Assembly (NCBI GenBank): GCA_902702965.1
Contig: CACRXP010000178.1
Coordinates: 311,226-375,225, forward strand
Origin: Spirometra erinaceieuropaei
Lineage: Eukaryota > Platyhelminthes > Cestoda > Diphyllobothriidea > Diphyllobothriidae
DNA: 64,000 nucleotides
Direction of reading: 5' to 3'
Notes under the pieces: generated by a model
Database searches by the model: none
Told to the model about the DNA's origin: nothing
The model's input: the letters and a program-made list of their open reading frames with translations, nothing else
Shown here: positions 11,836 through 23,335 of the stretch, piece after piece
Position numbering within the stretch: the first letter of the stretch is position 1
How the letters are laid out: the number at the start of each line of letters is the position of its first letter
Made by a program: the position numbers and the translations under genes

Positions 11836-12039
11836 TATCAAAACAAAAATAATAATGGGATAAATATCCTTCAAGTGGACAGATAAACTAATACAGACGC
11901 TTCGTGCTGCCTGAGGTATTACATTTTACTAAAACCGTACTTAACAAAATCAAACGTTTGAGATATTCCCTTTATTTGGCGAGCACTTTATTTATCTCGA
12001 ATTACGCAGGTAAAAAGAAGATCGTCTATAAAATCCCAA

Positions 12040-13590
12040 GCGATGCCTGTGCTGACTCTTAAAGAAGGCTGACTTTTCATGTAGGCTGCAGCGCTGTATC
12101 CAGCTGGATTGAAAACTCCACGTGGAAATGTGTCATAGAGAATCAGGCAAATGATATCTTGTCAGCCTCAAGTCTCCAAAGTAGCAGTCGGGTAAATCGA
12201 AAAAAAATATTGGATACAATTTTAACATAAGAAAGGTGCTGCATCTGGAGATGTATGGCTGACATGTCTCGGTGGTTTACAAAAATTTACTGCAACTCCT
12301 CATGTGAGGTAGATTATGGCTGTAATATCGCAGTTTTAAATGAAACAAATTCCATTTCCTTCTCTGACTGATGAATATTTGCTTAATCTTCTACATACAT
12401 GATGGGTTGACATGTGCACATTAACATATACATGTTTTTCTAATTTACGGAAGTAGATCAGCCGAGCATTATGCGTGCGTAAAAGCTGCACGAATTATTG
12501 TCTCCTGTTGCAGGCTATGTTAAGGATGGCTTCACAGGGTTAAACATGCCTTAATCTGGCGATTTATAGATGGCTGTATTCTTCCACTCATTCTTTATTG
12601 TTCTCCAGTTATTTTTCCAGCTTTACCTAAAAAAGATCTAATTATTTTTAAACGTGTCATTCGAATGCTCGCCTCTGCTGCTGGTGTTTCCTATCATGTT
12701 TTAGTTGATATCATCGTGCAGCGACACTTCAATACGGTGGAGCAATTTTCCGACCGAATTCTGAATGACACCGCCCATCCCCTTCATAATGAGTTAATGG
12801 CTGCGAAATCCTTACGCCCCATGCGTCGATGCTTTCGCCACATCCCTTGTCGCACTTCGGCTTATCAGAATTCCATACTGCCATTTCTAGCCCGGTATCT
12901 CACCTGTAAAGATGCTGAAAAACAAAAGTTAAAACTTGATCTTGCACCTTAAAGTCCTTTTTTCTTCATATATAATAATGTCCACCTGTCTAATACCTGT
13001 TAATCTCTATGGTAATCACTGTGTACTGGAGAACCGTTTTTGCTGAAAGTTTTGAATGTTATTTTCAAAATAAAGTATTCCTCTCTCTCTCTAACGTCTG
13101 CTTATTTATGAACCTCATTTGGTTATAACTTCCCATGCGCGACAAACGACTATTCCTTTGCTGAGTGCGCTGGTAACTTAACGTTACTGCGCTCGTAACG
13201 CCCATCATCTAGTGCTCTGCATGCTTGAGGCTGCCAAATTATCTGTTGTTTGCCTTTCCATCTCTCAATTTCACTTTGTTTTGGCAATCCGACTGGTGTA
13301 CAGGGGGTGTCGTCTCCAAGACCATGCAGGCTGCAATGGGAAACGTCTTCAGCTCCATTATGCCTTATGGGAAATCTGCCAGGCAAAATATTTTTCTTCT
13401 TTCTCATCCTGGTGTTAGAACAACAATTTTTGACTGAAGTCTGTGTTAAGCATGCAGATCTAGTGAAACATTCAGATTCCACGAGCTTCCAGTCGTTCCG
13501 AGCAGGGTTAAAGCTTATGGTTATGGACACTTTAATATTGGGGTTAACATTACTTCCAAACACTTTGCAAATACCTGCATACAGTTAGTC
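12040..13590. repeat. Unclassified interspersed repeat 'U1', copy A (split by a LINE)
   Basis: A repeat of about 1.0 kb once the LINE at 12549-13092 is removed. It recurs in copy B (about 58290-59290) and in inverted orientation at 21370-23335. Marker blocks are the CTTGAGGCTGCCAA motifs, the 'gtaaaagctgcacgaatt' block and the 'atgcaggctgcaatgggaaac' block. A long frame on its minus strand (13150-13563) is partly kept in the inverted copy (21381-21704), but differences scatter over all codon positions and I recognise no domain. Confidence 0.65.
12549..13092 (+). mobile_element. 5'-truncated LINE inserted only in copy A
   Basis: These 544 bases interrupt repeat U1. The other two U1 copies (58804-58822, and 21830-21865 inverted) show the empty site 'aaaca/tatg-tctaac'. 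A frame at 12665-12952 reads DRILNDTAHPLHNEL, then RRCFRHIPCRTSAYQNS and ILPFLARYL. This is the C-terminal tail typical of non-LTR reverse transcriptases (HPLH..L...R.....R..SF.P). The 3' end is AATAAAGTATTC followed by a (CT)n run instead of poly(A). The 5' truncation and the 3' tail fit target-primed reverse transcription. Confidence 0.75.
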
Positions 13591-13689
13591 GATCAAAGAG
13601 TCAGTTGGCGAACATATGTTTGCGGTACCTGCGCATCACATTTACATGGGTAATGATCATTCTATTTGCAGACAGGATATAAATGCTTC

Positions 13690-16530
13690 TCAGGGGCAGA
13701 GTTAATCGGATTGCATGTTTCCACACCGCCCGCATGACGGAATCAGCGTGCGGGGGCGGTGGAGTTGGGGTTGGGGAGGGGGAGAAGAGGGGTTCCTGTT
13801 GGATTGTAAGCACTGTGAGTGCGTGTGATTGCTCTCAGGACGTCGGGACGGCGTGCGATTACCGCCTGGAGTCGGCCAGGGCAGACAGATTGCCTGTGTC
13901 AGCGCCTCCTGGCAACAGAGTGCTGGGTTCGCTAGTCGAATGGCCACTGTTTTGGCTGTGGCCAGCACCCGTTTGCGCAGGCCTTTAGAGTAGTGTGCCG
14001 GTGCCCGGTAGATAACTCTAAAGGCTTCTTTAGCGTCGGCTTGGTGATTCGTATCGATTAGATGAGCAAGAATTGAATTCCACTTCGATCAATTTTCATC
14101 TCTGCCTAGCCAGGTAGGCATGTTTTTAAGTATTCTCTTTTCCAGACGCCTCGTTGTACGGCAAATATATCCCACTCTACAGGAGCAGGTGAATGAAAAA
14201 ATACACATGGATGTGGCCGTAACGGCAGCCGGTCTTTGCCCCTAATAGCAGTAAAGGGAATTTGTGAAGAATACCCGCAAGTTCGCCGCGGGGAAGGCAC
14301 TCGCAAGAGCTGTCCTAAGACGTCATCTCACCAATTTGCTTTCTGCGTCTCCTAGGAAAGGCTGTGGTAGTAAAAAGTCTTTTTTCTCTGCAGTTGCAAC
14401 GGCAGGTTTTGTGGCACGCCCTCTAATATTCCGGAGGATGAATCCCTCTGGAAAGCCGTTTTCGCGGAGCGTGTTTTGCAGCTGCTGGAGTTCTGCTTCA
14501 ACAGTTTCAGGAGAGCAGATGCGGCGCACTCTAGCCGCCAGTCTCCGGACTCAATTTCGTTTTAGATTTAAGAGAACAAAACTGTGGAAAGTAATGTATT
14601 GTCCCGTCCAGGTTTTCTTTCTGAATATCCTGCGTGGTATGGATCCATCTACTAGTCTGTGTAGAAGGACATCGAGGAACCCGATCTCGTTATTCACCTC
14701 GGTCTCTGCGGTAAACATCAGAGAGGGGTGCGCCCTGTTGAACTCCTGAACTAGGCCATTGATATCGATGGTTTGACTCGTCAGGCAAAAGATATCGTCC
14801 ACCCATAGACCGCAGAATTTAAGGTCATTAATAGTAGCTTTGGGACTCGTTTGCTCGACCTTGTACATGAAGACATTTGCGACAAACTGTCCAATCGGTG
14901 AACCCATTGTCATACGGTCTATTTGCCTGTATAGCTGGACGTTGCAGAGGAATTGGATATTCTGTGTGCCTCGCGTAAGTAGTTCTTTTAGGGTCTCAAC
15001 TGTCATGCCTATCGGGTAGTTTTTTTCCCTGAGAAGTCGCCCAGGAAGTCTATTGTCTCCATTACGGATACGTTGGTGAGCAGTAATGATAAATCTAACG
15101 AGAGCATCGTTTGTCTCTCCACGTTAATTTTTTTGATAGCCTCGACAACCTTAAAGGTGTCTTTCAAACTTCGCGGATACAGACAACTTGGAAGCGGTTT
15201 TAACTGTTCCACCATCCATTTTGCAATTGCATGATAGGGGGAATTTTTCATATCTAAGATTGGACGTAGTGGTAGACCGGGTTTGTGAATTTTAGGAAGG
15301 CCATACATTCTTGATATCGTCGTACCCATGGGTTTTAGCCCTTAAAACTCCTTGTCATACAGATGTCCTTCCTTGTGGAGATCTTTGAGCATGTTCGTCA
15401 ACTGCCTCTCGATGGTCTCGGTTCGACCCCTCTCTTTCTCGGATATCGAGAACTTTGTATGGTCCGATAAGATTTCTAGTTTCTCCACGTAATCCGTCTT
15501 ATTCGTCCGCGCTATTCCTGAACTCTTGTCCGGTCTGGTTAGTACGATATTTCCATTTTCACCAGGCTCCCTGAGACGATCAAGGGGGCTCTTGTTAGGC
15601 TACTTTTGTTTCTCGGAGTCTTTCTTAAACACTGCTCACAGCAGTTTACCAGGGTCGATATAAGATAATCAACTTTTGTAGGTTGGGTGGGTTTTGAATC
15701 GGGAGTCTGGCTAAGGAGACTCTCGAAGTGGGTTTCGAGCGCAAGTTGCTTTTGCCTTCGCCGTGCAATTCAAAACTTACGACCATGGGATAACACTTCT
15801 ACGACAGTTTTGTCAAGGCGTACTGAAGAACAGTTATGGAAGTATAGTTCCGGATTGTTCGGAAGGTTGGCCTGAGCATTCACTGGCTTGACACCTCGTA
15901 GGAATTTCGTCCACCTGGCCTCGAATCTCTTATTTCTGACTTCCTGCACGTAGTCTTCAAACTTCAGTCTCTCGAAAATTTCAAGATGGTCAAGGGCTGC
16001 TGTTTTCTGACATAGGTTCCGCCGAAGTTCCTCAATTCCTGTACTAACGGTCTCCAAATGACTTTCTGCATGTCGTCTTAGTGTGGCTGAGGTGGCTGAG
16101 ATACGGCTTCTTCGTAAGTTTTTCCAGTAGTATCTCGGGATATTCCCCTGGATCAATACATCGTAATATGTATTTCCTCGTCACATTTGCCTCCGCAACT
16201 CTGGTGTCAAACTTCAGGAATCCATTGAGTTCCTTTAACACCGTGGGACCTTTGGACTGTCTCAGTTCTGCGAAAACTCCCATATTACGATTGAAATTAG
16301 TCGATCCTGGCCCACGGTAGACGCGGAGTGTGCAAGAGGTTCTTCTGAGCGCACAGGACAGGCCTCTGCAGCCCGATGGTAGTTGCCTCCGCTGCTGCCA
16401 GTAAGCGCGGATCCAGTCGCTTAGAGTAGTTAGGTGGATTCAAGAGAGAATCCGAAACGTCAGGCGAATAAAGCCATTGTTCCAGCGATCGCTTCTTCTT
16501 CTGATCCACCCTGTACTTCGTTCCCACATA
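13690..16530 (-). pseudogene. Penelope-like retroelement PLE-1, decayed (copy A)
   Basis: Read on the minus strand, the N-terminal part starts near 16527 (MGTKYRVDQKKKRSLEQWL). RT blocks follow between 15329 and 14551: YGLPKIHKPGLPLRPILD, then TMGSPIGQFVANVFM, WVDDIFCLT (the YxDD box reads WVDD) and GFLDVLLHR. A GIY-YIG nuclease block (CRVGYI, then RTTRRLEKRI) lies at about 14110-14180, and a C-terminal tail runs to about 13690. The order RT then GIY-YIG is diagnostic of Penelope-like elements, which use target-primed reverse transcription and are distinct from LINEs and LTR elements. Many frameshifts and stops show it is inactive. A hammerhead 3' half sits at its 5' end in the opposite orientation. 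Confidence 0.85.
16426..16464 (+). ncRNA. Half-preserved hammerhead-like motif at the 5' end of PLE-1
   Basis: On the plus strand a perfect 6-bp helix II (GGATTC, loop AAGAGA, GAATCC) is followed by GAAAC, GTC and AGG, then CGAATAAAGCC and a CAGCGATCGC flank. The 3' half is textbook, but the upstream CTGANGA core has decayed to AGTTAGG. The motif is inverted relative to the PLE-1 coding strand, as expected for an inverted terminal repeat of such elements. Copy B has lost the helix (near 61900). Confidence 0.55.
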
Positions 16531-17118
16531 AATTTACAGGCCCGATGAGTATTTGTTGAATGCACGCGTAAGGTCGTCAAATGCTCTTATGAATTGCTCC
16601 ATGGGAATTTTCGCAACTTTAAAACAGTTTCAACTTTCTTGTGATTGAGATCTATAGTGAGCGAGCTTACACTGAGTGTCAAATGGCGGGATAGCGAAGG
16701 TGGGCCGACCCTCGTTTCCAATCGCCTACCAAACTAGTCTGCCTGCAGTTAATCGATTCCTTTGCTCTTTCGGCCACCAAGTTTAAAAACTGTTTGCGGT
16801 CATAGCCAATACGTTGTTGGGGGATATATGGGCTTCTAAGCTGCTTCATCATCATCGGTCATCAGATGTCAGCCGTACTGTTCTTGAGCTGTCTCCGCTC
16901 GAACCGAGAGCTGGCCTCTCTGAGTGTGTTGGGTTGCAAGGAGTGCTTTTTTAGACAGCGTGTTGCGACCAGATCCCCTGTCTGACGTGCGTCTGAGTGC
17001 CTCGATTAAATGCCTTCGCATTCGTCGACCCTAAGTGACTATGAAGTAATATTGTTTGCCTGTTTTCCTGGATCCAATTCAAAAATAAGATATAAATCTT
17101 CGAAACAGAATACGCATC
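16531..17118. other. Flank of PLE-1; no gene seen
   Basis: Possibly the outer part of PLE-1 or older repeats. No coding motif or terminal repeat is recognisable. The same sequence lies at 61930-62671. Confidence 0.4.
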
Positions 17119-18952
17119 TACAACACGTGACCTATCTCATGAAACCTGGTGACAAAATCTGAGGAGAGAATTTAGGACGTCTTAAACTTCGCGCATTTTG
17201 CTTCTCCGCCCAGCCTCCTATAGGAAATGTCCTCATCTTATGCAGAAACTGTGCCCATGTAATTTTTCTAAGCAAAATGTTCATCATTTTGGTCGAAAAT
17301 GGCCGTTACGGTATATTCGGACAAATGCCTATGCTAATACCTTTTCTGGACTTCGGTTGCCCATCTAAGAGGGCTTCCCCTTGAATGGAGACTAATTTAC
17401 TCCAGAGAGTTTTAATAAACTCAGATTGCTGTACTTTAAAATTAATTTTTTTCTCCGATGGTAACCGTGGTAGAATACTTCTTAAAAGAAAGGTTATTTT
17501 AAAAGAACCAGATGTTCTGTCGATTTATAAAACACAGATTATCATATCTGTGCGATTTTGTGCCCTAAAGTGCAGTAATATCACACACGGTCAAACCTTC
17601 ACTTAAGTAAGCTAAAATTATTTTGCCGCTTGGAAAATCCTACGTGTTGACACAGGAACGACCACCATCTGACTGCCATTTTCAGTTTTGAACGTATAAA
17701 ATATTACTTTTTGTGCAGTCTAGCTTCTGCACATACCTAATTCAGAAATGGGACGAGCAAAGCGTTAACATTTTCAGCAAAATATAAATGTATATACAGC
17801 CCCTCTGCCGTGCATTCATAGTTTTAGAACGAAGTGTAGGGCTAAGCAAAAACAATTCAGATGGCCGAAATATAACGAAAAGGCATGTTTGTAACAGCCG
17901 CTTCAGTCCCCCTTTTCTCCGGCTGTGTTTTGTCGAACAATGGCCGCGACAGCTGTTGACAGACAGCCACCCCCGCTGGCTAACACTCAGACACCTCCGG
18001 CCCAACTTCAGTTGGCTGTCGGCTGACCTCACAAACTTTCATCACCCCACGAGCGTCTAACGTTTGACCTGATATCCGTGAGGCATTGTGCACATGCGCC
18101 CCTTATTCCTCCCCTAATTTGTCCAATCACACGACCAACACTCAGACAGTCACCCCTCCTGCTGACCCAGACGCACTCCCGCATAAACAACACACACACC
18201 GCGGCTGACGCTATCCGTGAACGGACGCTTATCTCTGTTGCAAGCAAACAGCCAACTTACGGAAACCTGCCCTGTGTACAGAATAAACTAGTCCTCACAG
18301 CTCCCTGACTTCTGGCATTAGACGAAACGAACTTATTGTGCGTGGTTTAAACTGATCTCACATCCTAAACCGCCACATGTTATTACGTCTGCGGTCGAAA
18401 AATATCAGTATCGTTTAGCAAATCGAAAGAAACGGCTGAGGGTGTCAAATTGGCCTCACTCCGTAGAAAACTAAATTACTCAGACATTCGTCAACGGAAT
18501 ACAGTATCAAAACGCTCTTTATAGAAATAAGTTATTTAAAAAGGTTTTCTAATTGATCCAAGACACATTCGTTGTTGACTTTCGTTGTGGACATCAGTTT
18601 ATTCGATGATGAGGGTTCCTGTTTACGCGAGTCTTCAAATGTGACCCAGATGACGTTCTAAATAAAAAAGAAGCCCAAACGCTCGCTATTTCGTTAAATG
18701 CCTCCAAGAAGTACCTTATTTTAAAGTTTTTATCATACACATAATACAGAATCTGTCGTTATGGTTGATCGGATGAAAACAGTGAAAATTGTGAAATATT
18801 CATCGAAAATTCAAGGCCGATCTGAAACTTAACGTACTCCTGAACGAGAGAAAAGTGAAAATTAATGTAACGAAGGAAAATGGCCCTGTATAAACACAAA
18901 ATGGTGTTTAAAAGAAGGCGAAGGCACGATCACTGGGACAGCAGGTTTATTT

Positions 18953-18993
18953 GCCTGGGCTTTCGAACTCCAACTAGAGGTCATAATCAGAGA
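18953..18993 (-). ncRNA. Inactivated hammerhead copy in the left arm
   Basis: On the minus strand the core reads CTGATTA instead of CTGATGA; the G at position 8, needed for catalysis, is T. Helix II is GACCTC, loop TAGTTG, GAGTTC, then GAAAGC. It is the mutated partner of the motif at 19151-19190. Confidence 0.55.
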
Positions 18994-19150
18994 CTACTCG
19001 AGTGCAGCAAATTGTGAACAAACGGCGTCACCACGCCGGGGGAACATCGTGGACCAGGCGGCACAAACCCTACCTAGCCAGGGACATACTCCCCCTCCAC
19101 CCCTCAAGGACGAAGGATATAAATGTTCACAATTTGCTGCACTCGAGTAG

Positions 19151-19190
19151 TCTCTGATGATGAACTCTAGTTCGAGTTCGAAAACTCAGG
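19151..19190 (+). ncRNA. Hammerhead-ribozyme-like motif in the right arm
   Basis: Core CTGATGA (19154-19160), a spacer T, a perfect 6-bp helix II GAACTC / GAGTTC with loop TAGTTC, then GAAAAC, CTC and AGG. CTC is an allowed NUH cleavage triplet. The extra base between the core and helix II occurs in all the motifs of this window. Helix I is weak (TCT opposite AGG). It would self-cleave, if at all, in a transcript reading rightward. Confidence 0.65.
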
Positions 19191-19891
19191 CAAATAAACC
19201 TGCTGTCCCAGTGATCGTGCCTTCGCCTTCTTTTAAACAAGAACCTGGGATGCGCATATTCTCTTCCATTCGTGACAAAATGGTGTGCTTGCGATTACAC
19301 ATGCCAATTCTATTTAAAATTATTTGGCATTAATCGGCCTGGCAACATGTGACCTTATGAAATCGTTTGTTCCCATGATGTCCCTGTCGGCAAAATCAAG
19401 CGAAATCTTGCTTCTCTTATTGAACCGCATCTTAATTAATTCAAAGACTAAACGATAATACGAATGTTCGGGAAACTGTTTTGGAATCTATGCTCAGAAT
19501 GTAGGCTATTGGCAAGGCACCATACATAGAATTACACTAAATCTTAAAGGATATTTAAATGTAAGCTTCACTAAAACATTACTTTCAACTGTTATCCTAT
19601 TTGTGCTTTTATAGTCAATCAGTTTTTCCATTGGGAGACGTTGCGAAAATTTAAAAATGAAGTTTACTAAATTGCAATCATTTTTGACGTTTCCGCGATT
19701 TTACGCTTTTCTAAAAAATTGGCATTTCTCAGCAATGCAACACTGCCTTCATTACGCACTTTATGATTTAAATGCTCTTAAAGTAATGCTTTATTAACGT
19801 GGATAATATATACACAGATTGGTGCCGGTTTGCGAGTGATTAGCAATCCTTCGTAAATTCCCACATTTTATGAGTTAGGTCACCAACTGTA

Positions 19892-21369
19892 CACATCCGT
19901 TTGTGAAACAGCAAATGCTTGTGAGGAATTGCAGTATTTGCCTTGTGTTGAAAGCCTTTCTGCACACTGTAATTCACAGTTTCACAGTTGCGTACTGGTG
20001 CACAAGAATGCCGAGAAGGATAAGCTGTTTGTATAGCTCGGCTCACATCGTGAATTGAATATTCAGGTCAACGGATCTGAGCAATTCCTTGGGCTGGCAA
20101 GCGTGACTTGTTTTGACACCGGTGAAGGTGTCGTCCACAGAACTATCCAACAATTTTATCGATATTTGATGTCAGGTGTTCGGTCCGTTGAAATAACATT
20201 TCCCAATCAAGTCAGATAGGTTGACGCCCGTAGCAGGGACTCCGATTTGTTCATGTATCTGTCTGTCCACAGTGGACCAGTCCTCGAAACAAAACAAAAA
20301 AACTGCATGAGGCGCTCGATCTCCAAGGGCATTCTTCTTCCTTGCAGCACTTAGCCAGGTGTTCATTCACAGTGTTTATTATTGGCTCGTATGAAGTGCA
20401 GGTCAGAAGTTAAACGCCATCAATTAGGTAAGGATTGTTTTAGCGGTTCCCACCGACAAGACATGGCAGTAGGGGCCCTCCTAATGTATGTGGATTTAAG
20501 CCAACTTTTAGGAAAATTGGGGATCGAGTTAAGCACATGGTTACATTTAGGCTAGAGGGGAAGGTAGGAGTTCAGATTGGGGTTACAGTTAAGTTTTAGG
20601 TTAGGGTTATGACACTGAAGTAGGCACACTTCCCTGGTATTTAACGCAAGAGCACTTCCATTATGCCGGAGGGCGCTCGTTTTCCCCTTGAATGGGTTAA
20701 AATAGCCGCAGTTATTGCTGGCCCTTCGGTTAGAAACCAAAAAACCAAACGTCAATTTTGCCAGGCCACGATGCGGAGGACGACGTAGGGAGAAAATAAT
20801 CCAAATCTTGTTTTGTAGACATTCGGATTCATCTATCCCGTTCGCTCTTCACTGAAGGCCAGTCCAAATGGAACTGGTTCGCAAAGGAATGCTGCCTGGT
20901 TGCCGAAGTGGCCCGAAGGTCCCTGCACTGAGAAGTCACTGTAGTGTGATTCTAATTCCGGGGGAGGAGTGACTTCACGATAGTTGGCAATCGTGCAATT
21001 TACGATTATCAACGTACGATAATCGTCTGTTCTTGGCGTATTAAAGAGCGATGTGCAGTTTCGACCTACAGTAGCAATTACCTGGATGACACCACACATG
21101 CCCCGCCAGTTGTGATTATATCTCATTTCACTTTGTTCTCATCCACCTCCTGACAGTTCTCGACTCGCCGTATTCAGCCTACTTGTTGCCCTTTCCCAAG
21201 AATACATCTTCGTGTTTAACAATGCTGTTCCTTTTTTGGATAGGCTGACGTTTGTCGGTTGAGCATAAAACAACAAACTCCACAGATGGCACATGCGTAT
21301 CGAAGGCGATCAGGCCCAGAGTGACTGTTCAAGGCCAGCTTTCCAAATATCGTTATTTCCAAATCTTTT
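19892..21369. other. Spacer; no gene seen
   Basis: Mixed-composition sequence that is not part of the duplication. Short frames occur on both strands, none with a recognisable domain. A G/T-rich patch near 20560-20620 contains one short telomere-like word (ttagggtta) but no array. Confidence 0.45.
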
Positions 21370-23335
21370 GAACTTGCAAAGTGTTTGGAAATTACGTTAG
21401 CCTCAATGTTAAATTGCCCTTTACCGTAAGCTTTGACCCTGCTCAGCACGATTGTAAACCTGCGGAATCTCAATGTTTCACTAGACCTGCATGCTCGGCC
21501 CTTGTTTCAGTCAAAAATTGTTGTTTTAACACCGTCATGAGAAAGAAGAAAAATATTTTGTCTGGCAGATTTCCCATAAGTCATAATGGAGCCGATGACG
21601 TTTCCCATTGCAGCCTGCATGTCCTTGCAGACGACACCCGCGTACACCAGTTGGATTGCCAAAACAAAGTGAAATTGAGAGATGGAAAGGCAAACAAGAG
21701 ATAAGTTGGCAGCCTCAAGCATCCAGAGCACTAGATGATAGGCGTTACGAGCGCAGTTACGTGAAGTTACCAACGCACTCAGCAAAGGAATAGTCGTTTG
21801 TCGCGCATGGGGATTTATAACCCAATGGTTTTGATAAATAAGCAGATGTTAGACATGTTTAATTCTGTGAAGCCACACTTGAAATAGTTTGCAACAGGAG
21901 ACAATAGTTCGTGCAGCTTTTACGCACGCATAATGCTCTGCTGATCTACTTCAGTAAATTAGAAAAACATGTATACCGGGGGGAGGAGGGTTGAAGGGGA
22001 TAAACGGGTCCCTCCTAAATAAGACAATCGTGTTTCATAATTCAGCATGGTAAAGAGAGCAGAATATTACGTCTATCCAACCTTTTGAATTGACCCCTGG
22101 CCATATATTCGCGTGTTGGCTCGCGTGCTCAACTTTGAGTTAGCTCGTTATACCGCCACGTAGTCGCTTAGCCCACATGCGCATACTTTGAAATCGACAA
22201 CCATGGGGAAGTCAGGAACTGTCATACATCTCCACATTTCGCAAATTATTAATATGCAAGGAAGTAGGTTTATGGTGGTGCGGCACGCATTGATCGGATT
22301 ACAGGACATGCCCGTTTCATTTCTGGGTAAGTATCGGGTGAAGGCGAACAAGCATCTGTGGCATTCAAAAATACCTACTATACTTATTTAAGTGGGTTTT
22401 AGTCGGGCACGATTATTTTGGTGTGGTGTTTCATCGTACAAAGTTGGGTCGTCTGTTTTAGACGGTCTGATTCATTATCCACAATGATCTCAGCTCAGAA
22501 AGTTGAGAAGCGGTCGTTGTAGTCACTTACTGCTGGTTTTTTTCAAATTGTCTTGCTTAATTTCGGTTGCTATATGTCAATGCATTAAAACCTTTCCATC
22601 CGAAAACGAATTTATCAATTATCTATACTTATTTTGCCATTCATCTATGCATACAAAGACCCCACCCGTAAAACTCCTATGAACACCTTTTTCCGTAAAA
22701 GAGGCACGTTTGGCTGGTCGTGTGTTGGTTGCCCTTTGCATTATCGTTGCCCATTTCTGGTTTATTAATCGTCATTTTGTGATGCACATAAGGAGTTGGG
22801 AATAATTGGTCCGAACGAATTATGTCTATCGGGCAGGCGCTAAATAAGGCGGAAGGGATGGTGGCGATTACGACAAAAAGAAATAATATTATAGGTGCAG
22901 GCAGTTTTACTTCTATTTCGCACAGGTCAAACTATCACCTATGTGGAAGACCAAGCAAGCATTCATCAGTCTGAGAAAGAAATTAAATTTGTTTCACTAA
23001 AAGCTGAGATATTACATGCATAATCTACTTCACAGGAGTAGTTTCAACAAATTTTAGTAAACCACTCAGACCAGTAAGTTATACATCTCCAGATGCAGCA
23101 CAAATCTTGTTAAAATTGTATCCACTATTTTATTTTCGATTGACTCGTCTGCTACTTTGGATACTTGAGGCTGCCAAGATATCTGCTGCCTGATTCTCTA
23201 TCAGGCATTTCCACTTGGCGTTTTCAGTCTAGCTGGGGTACAGCGGTGCGGTCTACAGGGAAAGTCTGTGTGTTTTGGAGACCTTATTCAGCCTTCTTTA
23301 AGAATTGCGAGAAATCGGCCCGGCGGAATACTTTT
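21370..23335. repeat. Repeat U1, inverted copy with an insertion
   Basis: Blocks 21370-21976 and about 22926-23335 are the reverse complement of 13590-12430 and 12380-12040. The copy lacks the LINE found in copy A and so serves as an empty-site reference. About 950 bases at 21977-22925 interrupt it, beginning with a G-rich run (CCGGGGGGAGGAGGG). I cannot assign the insert. Confidence 0.65.

Larger units (their letters stand above)
1..18236 (+). repeat. Segmental duplication, copy A (left edge outside window)
   Basis: Bases 1-18236 match 44820-63784 nearly throughout, in the same orientation and order. The offset is 44819 at the start and about 45548 at the end; the drift comes from insertions and deletions. 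The right edge is sharp: the copies agree up to the run ending 'gcttatctct' and then diverge. The left edge is not visible, because the match runs off base 1. The unit carries the 3' exons of an FN3 membrane-protein gene, a Penelope-like element and many short transposons. Sequence private to copy A includes about 4603-4888, 10963-11512 and 12549-13092. Confidence 0.93.
18906..19238. repeat. Inverted repeat with 115-bp arms carrying a hammerhead
   Basis: The arms 18906-19020 and 19124-19238 are reverse complements with few mismatches, separated by 103 bases. Each arm ends GTTTAAAAGAAGGCGAAGG at the outside and carries the conserved flank CCAGTGATCGTGCC plus a hammerhead-like core. It looks like two pseudo-LTR copies of a Penelope-like or retrozyme family in head-to-head arrangement. 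It lies inside E2 and just outside the duplicated segment. Confidence 0.85.
17119..19891. mobile_element. TIR element 'E2' with two nested insertions
   Basis: The left end is TACAACACGTGACC then TATCTCATGAAA. The right end read in reverse is TACAGTTGGTGACC then TAACTCATAAAAT. Comparison with the 1.9-kb relative at 51319-53210 shows two extra blocks: a GC-richer one at about 17890-18390 (in which the segmental duplication ends) and the palindrome 18906-19238. Its ends resemble those of the 639-1634 family (CAGT..GTG..CTAACTCATGAAA), so both are probably one superfamily. No transposase is visible. Confidence 0.65.

Noticed and set aside
13601..13813. Proline-rich minus-strand frame near 13.75 kb
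   Set aside because: It reads the low-complexity 3' tail of PLE-1 (C-rich on that strand), not an independent protein.
14264..14749. Open plus-strand frame of 161 codons
   Set aside because: It is the antisense of the RT and GIY-YIG region of PLE-1, whose real coding strand is minus.
20560..20620. Telomere-like word in a G/T-rich patch
   Set aside because: Only one short ttagggtta word occurs, without tandem units. It is not an interstitial telomere.
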